Source: Sphingomonas sp.
GTDB taxonomy: Bacteria; Pseudomonadota; Alphaproteobacteria; Sphingomonadales; Sphingomonadaceae
Reading direction: 5' to 3'
DNA: 64,000 bases
NCBI RefSeq assembly: GCF_017304615.1
Contig: NZ_JAFKLZ010000002.1
Coordinates: 806,001-870,000 of the forward strand
Made by a program: the position numbers and the translations under genes. Under the pieces are notes generated by a model. The model did not search any database, was not told the DNA's origin, and saw only the letters and a program-made list of their open reading frames with translations. This document shows positions 9,229 through 16,751 of the stretch, one piece after another. Numbering within the stretch: position 1 is the first letter of the stretch; every line of letters starts with the position of its first letter.

Positions 9229-10487
9229 GCGGTGGCCTCCGTTCGGCGAGGGGTCAGTCGGCGGATGAAGGCGATCAGCACGGCAGCGCCGATCAAGTCG
9301 AACACGCCCAGCGCGGCGAACAACGGCGCATAGCCGATACTGTCGACATAGCGTCCGATCAGGAAGGTGAAAATCAGCCCGCCGATCCATCCGGCCTGGC
9401 CGACGAACCCGTTGGCGGTGCCCACCTCCTCGGGATCAAACACGTCGGCGGACAGGGTGTTGATCAGCACCGAGATCACCTGATGCGCGAAGCCGCCGAT
9501 GCAGAACAGCGCGATGGCGGTGTAGGGACTGACCGCCAGCCCGATGCACCCCGGCGCGATCATCAACACCGCCGCCAGGCTGATCCCCAGCACGCGTGAC
9601 GGGATCAACGACACGCGGAAACGCTTCATGAAGAACGGCGACAGATAACCGCCGAGCACGCCGCCCAGATCGGCGGCAAGAAAAGGCAGCCACGCGAACG
9701 CCGCGATTTGCGCCAGGTCCATATGCCGCTCGGTCGCTAGATAGAGCGGGATCCAGAAGCTGAAGGTCTGCCACGCCGGTTCGGCGAGGAAGCGCGGAAC
9801 CGCAATCACCCAGAAGCGCGCGGACGACAGGATTTCCCACGCGCTCGCTTTTCGCGGCGCAGCGGCGGGACGGTCCTCGGCGATCATCGCCTGTTCCGCC
9901 GGGGTGATTGCCGGGTGATCCTGTGGCGGACGGTAGAAGGCGTACCACGCCGCCGCCCAGAACAGGCCGATCGCGCCCGTCACGACGAAAGCGAGCCGCC
10001 AGTCGCCCCATAACGTGACCGCCACGACCAAAGGCGGCGCGATCAACGCGCCGAGCGAGGTGCCCGCATTGAACCAGCCGGTCGCGACCGACCGCTCGCG
10101 CGCGGGGAACCATTCGGCGATCGCCTTCATCCCGGACGGGATCGCCGCAGCTTCGGCAAGCCCCAGCAGGCCGCGGAAGAAAGCGAGGCTCACCCACCCC
10201 CGCGCCAGCGCGTGCAGCATGTTGGCGATCGACCAGGCAATGGCGAACAGCGCGAACCCGGTACGCAGCCCGAACCGGTCGACGACGAAGCCAGCGACCG
10301 GCTGCATCGCCGTATAGGCAAGCTGGAAGGCCATCACGACATAGCTGTATTCGGCAGTAGAGATCGCCATCGAGGTCTTGAGTTCCGGGGCCAGCACGCC
10401 CAGCGAATTGCGCGCCAGATAATTGGCGATCGTGCCGGCGCAAATCAGCGCGACGATCCACCACCGCAGATGCGGGATCCGTTTCAC
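9225..10487 (-). CDS. MFS transporter, hexuronate/anion:cation symporter type (ExuT-like)
   Basis: This 420-residue protein has about twelve membrane segments and the hallmarks of the ACS family of sugar-acid transporters: RWWIVALICAGTIANYLARNSLGVLAP in the first segment (family N-Y-x-x-R region), FRGLLGLAEAAAIPSGMKAIAEWFPARERS between helices 4 and 5, and GWFNAGTSLGALIAPP. ExuT, GudP and GarP belong here. It should move a hexuronate or short uronic-acid glycoside across the inner membrane with protons. It is the first gene of a two-gene unit, overlapping the GH31 gene by four bases. Two operator-like palindromes sit about 50 and 83 bases upstream of its start, so it probably shares the GntR regulator of the uxuA unit. 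Confidence 0.88.
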   Translation of the reverse strand: MKRIPHLRWWIVALICAGTIANYLARNSLGVLAPELKTSMAISTAEYSYVVMAFQLAYTAMQPVAGFVVDRFGLRTGFALFAIAWSIANMLHALARGWVSLAFFRGLLGLAEAAAIPSGMKAIAEWFPARERSVATGWFNAGTSLGALIAPPLVVAVTLWGDWRLAFVVTGAIGLFWAAAWYAFYRPPQDHPAITPAEQAMIAEDRPAAAPRKASAWEILSSARFWVIAVPRFLAEPAWQTFSFWIPLYLATERHMDLAQIAAFAWLPFLAADLGGVLGGYLSPFFMKRFRVSLIPSRVLGISLAAVLMIAPGCIGLAVSPYTAIALFCIGGFAHQVISVLINTLSADVFDPEEVGTANGFVGQAGWIGGLIFTFLIGRYVDSIGYAPLFAALGVFDLIGAAVLIAFIRRLTPRRTEATA

Positions 10488-10531
10488 TCTATCTCTCCCG
10501 CCCCGGGACGTCGCCCGTCATCGTTGGCATA

Positions 10532-10544
10532 GCGGTTAGACCAA
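10532..10544. promoter_or_regulatory. Candidate GntR operator, distal copy relative to window, proximal to MFS gene
   Basis: GCGGTTAGACCAA matches the ideal TTGGTC-N-GACCAA well in its right half and partly in its left. Its centre is 32 bases, about three helical turns, from the stronger site at 10563. Confidence 0.45.
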
Positions 10545-10562
10545 CATAGCCCCTTTGTCGAT

Positions 10563-10577
10563 ATTGGTCAGGCCAAT
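10563..10577. promoter_or_regulatory. Candidate GntR operator before the MFS-GH31 unit
   Basis: ATTGGTCAGGCCAAT is a 7+1+7 palindrome with one mismatched pair. It shares its core with TGGTCTGACCA at 5912, which suggests that one regulator controls both hexuronate units. Confidence 0.65.
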
Positions 10578-10719
10578 CTCTCTGCGGGCAGACGCTCTCG
10601 CGCACCCAGACCGGCGAGATTGACAAGAAAGCGCTGTGAAAAGGGCTGGAAGATCGGGATTAGTCTCGCGCTTCGCGGAGGATCGATGCAGAGTGGAAAA
10701 AAGTGAAAGGGTCTGAAGG

Positions 10720-12291
10720 ATGACGCTGGCGCGGAGAGACGTTCTGCTGACCCTTGGCGCCGGCGTTGCCGCCCGTGCGGTGCCGGTGCGGGCGGGCGCC
10801 GCCGGAGCGCCGTTGAAAACGATCAATCGCGCTTGGATTGTTACGCCGAAGGAGGCGGTCGACTGGCATCGGTACAAGGACGATAACGGACCGGCGCTTA
10901 CCGGGAACGACTCCTGGCGATCGTTTCTGGCGTTCCTGGAAACCAAGCTGAAGGCTTATGGCTGCGTCGACGTCCGGCGGTCGCCATGGACGTTCCAGCG
11001 GCTGGTGAGCAGCGTCTGGCCCGACGACTCCAAATGGGGGCTGGTGTCCAACGGCAAGCGAATCCACGTCGCCAATTTCGGCGCCAATTGCGGGACGACG
11101 GGGTCGCAAGGCGTTACCGCCGACCTCGTTCTGTGGGACCCCGACGCCAAGCCGGATGTCGCCGGGAAGATCGTCGTGTTCCGGCCCGGTCCGCGCGCCG
11201 AAGTGCGAGATGCGTTTGCCGACAGCGACTATGAATCGCGGACGCCGTTCGACAGCTGGCCGGTCGAAGGCAAGCCGGTGTCGCAGGAGCCCGCCACCAC
11301 AAACTCGGTGTCGAGCATCGTCTGGGACGAGATGACCGCGACCTCTCTATTCGTCGCCCAGATGCGCGACGCGAAGCCGGCGGGTATCGTGTTCGCGATG
11401 AACCTCAACCGCGCGCTGACGGAGGGTCTCTACACGTTCCGCGTGCCCGCCGATTATGATTTCCCATCGGTTTATGTCGATCGCACGAACGGCGACGTGC
11501 TGGTGGCCGACGCCAGGGCCGGGCGCAGCGCGACCATCCGGGTCGAGGGCGAGCGTGTGGCGTCGGAGGCCTATCAGTTGACCGCGTATCTGCCCGGCCG
11601 CGACTATGGGACGGCCAAGGACGAACAGGTCCAGCTCCGCACGCATACCGACGGCCCGTCGATCAGCCAGGACGACGGTGCGCTCGGGCTGTTGGGCGTG
11701 GTGAAATATGTCAGCCATATCCCGCAAAAGGACCGGCCCCGGACTCTGATGATCGAGCTCGATTGCCGCCACTTCATGCCGGGGGCGGAACGCGCGTGGG
11801 CGAGCCAGGATTATTTCATCAAGAATCCAAGCGCGCGCGACAAGATCGTCGCGATGGTCGCGATGGAGCATCTCGGCCAGATCGAATATGTCGTCGATGG
11901 CGAGGCGATAAAGCCGAGCGGCCGTTCGCTCGAAACATGGATCTACGCGTCGCCCGACACCGGCATGCTGGCGGAGGCGCTGCGCGCCGTGTCCGACAAT
12001 CAGGTGCGCTCCGCGGTTATCCGCTCGCCCGGCCGCAACGGCGTGCACGGCAAATCGCAAGGGCCGTGGTACGGCATGTCGAGCGGCGGCCAGTATCTCG
12101 GCCTGCCCACCTATGGCGTGCAGGGCGATCTAGGCGCTTATTGGGCGCATTCGGCGAGGATCGATCGCTTCGATGCCAGGTCCTATTGCCGCCAAGTTGC
12201 GGTGTTCGCGCAGCTGACCGGTTATCTGATGACCGCGGCCTTGCCCAGGGTTCCGAAGGTCGAGCGGCCGCAGGGACAATCGGCAGGCTAA
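10720..12291 (+). CDS. Tat-exported M28-like (PA-domain) peptidase-fold protein, active site uncertain
   Basis: This 523-residue protein begins MTLARRDVLLTLGAGVAAR, a twin-arginine signal. The middle (GVTADLVLWDPD, AGKIVVFRPG, PSVYVDRTNGDVLV) looks like the protease-associated insert found in many M28 aminopeptidases. The later part (LRTHTDGPSISQDDGALGLLGVVKYV, then DRPRTLMIELDCRH, then VAMEHLGQ) follows the M28 order of HxD, bridging Asp and hydrophobic strands. However, where M28 enzymes have a Glu-Glu pair I see CRHF, so catalysis is doubtful by this alignment. The gene stands alone, diverging from the MFS gene and 31 bases ahead of a DUF3089 gene with which it may be cotranscribed. Fold call moderate; function unknown. 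Confidence 0.6.
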   Translation: MTLARRDVLLTLGAGVAARAVPVRAGAAGAPLKTINRAWIVTPKEAVDWHRYKDDNGPALTGNDSWRSFLAFLETKLKAYGCVDVRRSPWTFQRLVSSVWPDDSKWGLVSNGKRIHVANFGANCGTTGSQGVTADLVLWDPDAKPDVAGKIVVFRPGPRAEVRDAFADSDYESRTPFDSWPVEGKPVSQEPATTNSVSSIVWDEMTATSLFVAQMRDAKPAGIVFAMNLNRALTEGLYTFRVPADYDFPSVYVDRTNGDVLVADARAGRSATIRVEGERVASEAYQLTAYLPGRDYGTAKDEQVQLRTHTDGPSISQDDGALGLLGVVKYVSHIPQKDRPRTLMIELDCRHFMPGAERAWASQDYFIKNPSARDKIVAMVAMEHLGQIEYVVDGEAIKPSGRSLETWIYASPDTGMLAEALRAVSDNQVRSAVIRSPGRNGVHGKSQGPWYGMSSGGQYLGLPTYGVQGDLGAYWAHSARIDRFDARSYCRQVAVFAQLTGYLMTAALPRVPKVERPQGQSAG

Positions 12292-12322
12292 CTAGAAAAG
12301 GCATGGTTCGAGGAGCCGAACG

Positions 12323-13564
12323 ATGATCAGACTGACGAACAGGCCGCTCTCCAAGCCGGGCCGCGCGTTGCTGGCGGCGGGCCTCGCTTTGCTGGGGCTG
12401 GCCGCGGCTAGCGCTCCCGCGTACGCTCAGGTCGCGCCCGATCCCCGGATTCCGCACGCCGACTATGCCAATCCGGCGCTGTGGCTGTGCCGGCCCGATC
12501 TTGCGGTCAACTATTGCCGCGTCAATCTCGACGCGACGGTGATCGCCGCCGACGGATCGACCACGATCGAGCGCTACGTCCCCGCCAAGGATCCGCCGAT
12601 CGACTGCTTCTTCGTCTATCCCACCGTGTCCAAGGATCCGGGCTGGCAGTCCGATTTCATTCCCGACTTTCGCGAAACCGACGACGTCAAGGAGCAATTC
12701 GCGCGCTTCGGAAAGGTGTGTCGCCAGTTCGCGCCGATGTACCGGCAGGGCACGCTGACCGCGCTGCGCCGCAACGTGGGCGGGCCGCAACCGGTCGGCG
12801 AAAAGCTGCCCGACGGGGTCGGCGGGCTGAACGACGTCCGGGATGCGTGGAACTGGTATCTCGCGCACGAAAATCAGGGGCGCGGCGTTGTGCTGATCGG
12901 GCACAGCCAGGGCGCGGCGATGATCGCGCGGCTGCTGGCGCAGGATATTGACGGCAAGTCGGTGCAGTCGCGGATCGTCTCGGCGTTGATCCTCGGCGCG
13001 GCGGTCTATGTCCCGCCGGGCAAGGATGTCGGCGGCAGCTTCAAGAACGTGCCGCTATGCCGCGCAAAGGGGCAGACGGGTTGCATCGTGAGCTATGCGA
13101 CCTTCCGCGATTCGTATCCGCCGCCCGCCAAGACACTGTTCGGGCGAACGCGCGACGGGATGCGGGTTGCGTGCACCAATCCCGCCAATCTCGGCGGCGG
13201 GGCTGGGCTGGCTGAATCTTATTTCGTCACCAAGGGTTTCCTCAACGACGCCGGCGGCACTACCCAGCCCGACTGGATCAACCCGCCGCAGCCGATCGGT
13301 ACGCCGTTCGTCAAGACGCCGGGCCTGATCACGACGCGCTGCATCGAAAGCGGTGAGTTCGATTATCTCGCGCTCAGCGTGAACACCGATCCGCGCGGCA
13401 AGCGGACCAACCGGCTGGCGGGCGAGATCGTGCGGCCGTTCGGGATCGACTATTCATGGGGGCTGCACATCCTCGACGTCGATCATTCGATCGGCAACCT
13501 GATCGCGATCGTCGCAGCGCAGAGCCGCACGTATCTCGCCCGCAACCCCACGCCGCGTCCCTGA
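12323..13564 (+). CDS. DUF3089 family lipase-like alpha/beta hydrolase, exported
   Basis: This 413-residue protein has a signal peptide (GLALLGLAAASAPAYAQ) and the DUF3089 pattern: DYANPALWLCRPD, CFFVYPTVSKDPGWQSDF, FAPMYRQGTLTAL, DAWNWYLAHENQGRGVVLIGHSQGA and NVPLCRAKGQTGCIVSYATF. GHSQG is the nucleophile elbow, and the late GLHILDVDHSIGNL supplies a plausible catalytic His. Several Cys pairs fit a periplasmic, disulfide-bonded protein. GAGGAG lies eight bases before ATG 12323. The family is named a lipase-like hydrolase but its natural substrate is not known. It converges with the large TBDR at 13643. Confidence 0.85.
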   Translation: MIRLTNRPLSKPGRALLAAGLALLGLAAASAPAYAQVAPDPRIPHADYANPALWLCRPDLAVNYCRVNLDATVIAADGSTTIERYVPAKDPPIDCFFVYPTVSKDPGWQSDFIPDFRETDDVKEQFARFGKVCRQFAPMYRQGTLTALRRNVGGPQPVGEKLPDGVGGLNDVRDAWNWYLAHENQGRGVVLIGHSQGAAMIARLLAQDIDGKSVQSRIVSALILGAAVYVPPGKDVGGSFKNVPLCRAKGQTGCIVSYATFRDSYPPPAKTLFGRTRDGMRVACTNPANLGGGAGLAESYFVTKGFLNDAGGTTQPDWINPPQPIGTPFVKTPGLITTRCIESGEFDYLALSVNTDPRGKRTNRLAGEIVRPFGIDYSWGLHILDVDHSIGNLIAIVAAQSRTYLARNPTPRP

Positions 13565-13642
13565 CGGGCGGGGGCGGCTAGCCGGGGGGGGCGACGGGTC
13601 AAGCAATCCTGACGTCGTCGGCTCCCGCCATCTCCCCCGCCC

Positions 13643-16501
13643 CTAGAACTTCGCTCTGAAGCCCATCCGGAAGGCGCGGCCCATGGGGTCGTAGAGGTCG
13701 AAACGGCCGCCCAGCCCCGGCGCGGAATATTGCACCGTGGCGGGAACCACCGGCAGGTCGATCGGATCGCGATCGAACAGATTGTCCACGCCAAGGGTCA
13801 GCGCATAGGTCGCCCCCTTGATGTCGAACTTGTAGACGGCGGTGAGCCCGAACGTCATGAAGCTGCCGACCCGGTTGTTGTCGACGTCGACGCCGGTCTT
13901 CCACGCATTCTGGAGCACCCCCGGTCCGACATAGCGCGAGGCCAGCGTCAGCGAGAGCGGTCCCTGCTCGTACGTCAGGGTGGCGTTCGCCTTGAATTTG
14001 GGCTGGCCCGGATTGAGGTCCGCCACCTGTCCGGCGAACTTGGTGACGTTGCCCAGGGCGTCGATCTGCGTGAACACCGGCACGTAGGAGCCGAGCGCCC
14101 GGAAACTGACTTGTCCCGGCCCAATGGGGTGACGATAGGCAAGCTCGAAGTCCCAGCCCAGCGTCTTCAGGCTGGCGATGTTGAAGGGAACAGTGTCGAT
14201 CGACAGGATCGCCAGGTTCGCGTCGCGATGGATATATTGGCAATATTGCGTCTGGCCGGCGTTGCAGAAGGCAAGCTCCTGCGCCGCGGAGATCGAGGAA
14301 ATCGCGCCCTTCAGGTTGATGCGATAATAATCGACCGACAGCTGCAGACCCGGAATGAAGCTGGGGCTGTAGATGACACCCGCGGTCAGCGTGTTGGCGA
14401 TCTCGGGCTTGAGCGCCGGATTGCCCTTCGCATTGGTATATTGCGGATAGGTCGTGTTGGTCAGCGAATCGAAGACCGGTTGCTGCGTCAGCGTCCCGCC
14501 CGAAAACAGATCGGTCAGCGTCGGCGCGCGGATGTCGCGCGACAGCGTGGCGCGCACACGCAAGTCGTTGAAGATCTGGTCGGTAATGCCGAGCTTCCAG
14601 GTCTTGACCGTGCCGCTGGTGCTGTAGTCGGTCAGGCGACCGGCGGCGTTGATGTCGAGTTTCTGGAACAGCGGCACGTTCTTCAGCAGCGGGACGCTGA
14701 TCTCGGCGAACGCTTCCTTGACGTGGCGCCTGCCCGAGAAGGGCTGGAAGTTCTGGACCGCATAGGCGCGCGCCAGCGCCAGCGCGTCCTGCGTGGAGAA
14801 GGCCTGGTTCTTGATATAGTCGGCGCCGAACGCGACGGAGACGTCACCCGCGGGAAGACGGAACAGGGTGCCCGACGCATCGATCGATGCGACATCCAGC
14901 TTGACGATCGACCGCTGATACGCGGTGCCGTGCGTATAGGCGACGACATCGGCCGGCACCGCGCCGGTGCCGAACACATTGTAGGGGCGGCAGCCGTTGT
15001 TCGGATTGGTCAGCGTGCTCCGGCAGGCGACAGACCCGATCGCCAGGCCCGACGAGCCAACGTTGGCCGCCGTCACGCGCACCGCATCGACCGCATTGAG
15101 GAAGTTGGCGATGATCGTGTCGTTGTCGGCGTAGAGGTTGGTCTTCGACTCGCCGTGCGTGTAGTAAGCATGCCACCGCCAGGTCGACCCGATCTTGCCG
15201 TCCAGTCCGACCACGGCACGCCAGATGTCGCGGTTATTGCGCGACGTCGGCGGACCCATGTTGATCGTACTCTTGCCAAGGCTGAAGGTCGTCTGTCCGG
15301 CTGTCGCCAGGCGTCCGGCCAGGGTCGGGTCGAGATAGGCATTGTCCGCGTTGATCGTCAGATTGCCCTGACGCAGATAATATAGGTAGCCATTCTCGTT
15401 ATAGTTCGTCCGGCCGTAGAAGCCTTCGGCATAGGCTGTCACATTCGGCGTGACGTCGTAATCGACGTGCGCGAACGTGTTGGCGTAGTTGAGCGGGGTC
15501 GAGATCGACCGGGCCAGCCCGACCGTATTGTCGACATCGCCCCCATATTGGACCAGACCCGACTGATTGCCGAAATTATAGGATGCGGGCGTTCCGTTCG
15601 GGCCAAGGAACTGAGTACCCCGCAGGATTCCGGAGACGATGACGCCGCCCGGCGATGTGTTCGACGTGCCCGTGTTGCTAACGGTGATCTGGCGCGGCTG
15701 GCCGTTGGTCGCGGTATAAGCGGGGTTATTGACGACGGCGCGGCTCTTGAACCAGTCGCGGTCGATCAGGTCGACGCCCCTTCCCTGGTTGAAATAGTCG
15801 AATTCCGCAACGAATCGGCCCTTGCCGCCGGCGAACCCGAACCCGGCCGTTAGGTTGCCTTTCACATAGCCGGCGTCGCCGCGACCGCTGACGCCGGACT
15901 CGAGATTGACGCCAAAACCCTTATAGTCGCGATTGAGGATGAAGTTGACCACGCCGGCGACAGCGTCCGACCCCCACGCGGCCGAGGCGCCGCCCGTCAC
16001 GACTTCGACTCGCTTGATCAGGCCGAACGGCAGCGTGACCGTGTCAACGCCGCCGGCGCTGGTCGATTCGACCACGCGGCGAGTGTCGAGCAGGACAAGC
16101 GTGCGGGTCGGACCCAGGTTGCGCAAATTGACGAATTCCGCACCGCCGCCCGCGACGTTGATCGCCGGGTTCTTCGCCGATGTCGCGTTACCGAAGGAAG
16201 GCAGCTGGTTGAGGTAGCTGGCGATGGTCGGAGGAGCCTGACGCTGGATCTCGACCTCGCCGACGACCGTCACGGGCGTCGGCTGCTGGAAGCCGTTGGT
16301 GACGATGCGGGATCCCGTGACGACGATGTCGGGAGAGGCCGGCGAAGAAGCGTTCGCGGTGTCCTGATCGGTCGACTTCGCCGTGGTGCTATCGGATGCT
16401 GCGGGGCTAGCCGCCGGCGGGGTTACCGGCGCGGATTGCGCGGCGGCCGCAGTCGGCAGAGTGATCGCAGCGACGCCGCACAGCAGAATAGACCTGACCA
16501 T
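13643..16501 (-). CDS. TonB-dependent receptor (large, TIR-type plug)
   Basis: This 952-residue receptor has a signal peptide (LCGVAAITLPTAAAAQ), a Ser/Ala/Thr-rich linker and TonB box SPDIVVTGSRIV. The plug has NLRNLGPTRTLVLLDTRRVV, IKRVEVVTGGASAAWGSDAVAGVVNFILNRDY, typical of the sphingomonad/Caulobacter group with long plugs. The barrel ends DPMGRAFRMGFRAKF. Ligand unknown. It has no close co-oriented partner: its 3' end faces the DUF3089 gene and its 5' side is 250 bases from the end of the STN-type receptor. That 250-base leader is relatively AT-rich near 16560-16620 and probably holds its promoter; I found no sure operator there. Confidence 0.93.
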   Translation of the reverse strand: MVRSILLCGVAAITLPTAAAAQSAPVTPPAASPAASDSTTAKSTDQDTANASSPASPDIVVTGSRIVTNGFQQPTPVTVVGEVEIQRQAPPTIASYLNQLPSFGNATSAKNPAINVAGGGAEFVNLRNLGPTRTLVLLDTRRVVESTSAGGVDTVTLPFGLIKRVEVVTGGASAAWGSDAVAGVVNFILNRDYKGFGVNLESGVSGRGDAGYVKGNLTAGFGFAGGKGRFVAEFDYFNQGRGVDLIDRDWFKSRAVVNNPAYTATNGQPRQITVSNTGTSNTSPGGVIVSGILRGTQFLGPNGTPASYNFGNQSGLVQYGGDVDNTVGLARSISTPLNYANTFAHVDYDVTPNVTAYAEGFYGRTNYNENGYLYYLRQGNLTINADNAYLDPTLAGRLATAGQTTFSLGKSTINMGPPTSRNNRDIWRAVVGLDGKIGSTWRWHAYYTHGESKTNLYADNDTIIANFLNAVDAVRVTAANVGSSGLAIGSVACRSTLTNPNNGCRPYNVFGTGAVPADVVAYTHGTAYQRSIVKLDVASIDASGTLFRLPAGDVSVAFGADYIKNQAFSTQDALALARAYAVQNFQPFSGRRHVKEAFAEISVPLLKNVPLFQKLDINAAGRLTDYSTSGTVKTWKLGITDQIFNDLRVRATLSRDIRAPTLTDLFSGGTLTQQPVFDSLTNTTYPQYTNAKGNPALKPEIANTLTAGVIYSPSFIPGLQLSVDYYRINLKGAISSISAAQELAFCNAGQTQYCQYIHRDANLAILSIDTVPFNIASLKTLGWDFELAYRHPIGPGQVSFRALGSYVPVFTQIDALGNVTKFAGQVADLNPGQPKFKANATLTYEQGPLSLTLASRYVGPGVLQNAWKTGVDVDNNRVGSFMTFGLTAVYKFDIKGATYALTLGVDNLFDRDPIDLPVVPATVQYSAPGLGGRFDLYDPMGRAFRMGFRAKF

Positions 16502-16751
16502 CAGTCATCCTCCTCCAAATGACCCGCACTCTCCGGTGCGGCGCAATCATCATGGCTGTGAGACGGGCGAAATGCAATATTAATTCACACGACAGTGAAA
16601 AACATTCAAAGAATGCGTCTGAAGGAGTTCAAGCAGCTCGCCTACTGGGCGGACACAGCGAGTCTGTCGTCATGTTGAAGCCGCGCTAGGTTGCCGACCC
16701 GATAATTAGGTCGCCAACGGACGATAGACGTGTTCGGCAGCCGGCCGTCGC

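Noticed and set aside
16603-16615. CATTC-AAA-GAATG inverted repeat before the TBDR at 13643-16501
   Set aside because: Five-base arms in an AT-rich leader are expected by chance and no matching site was seen elsewhere.
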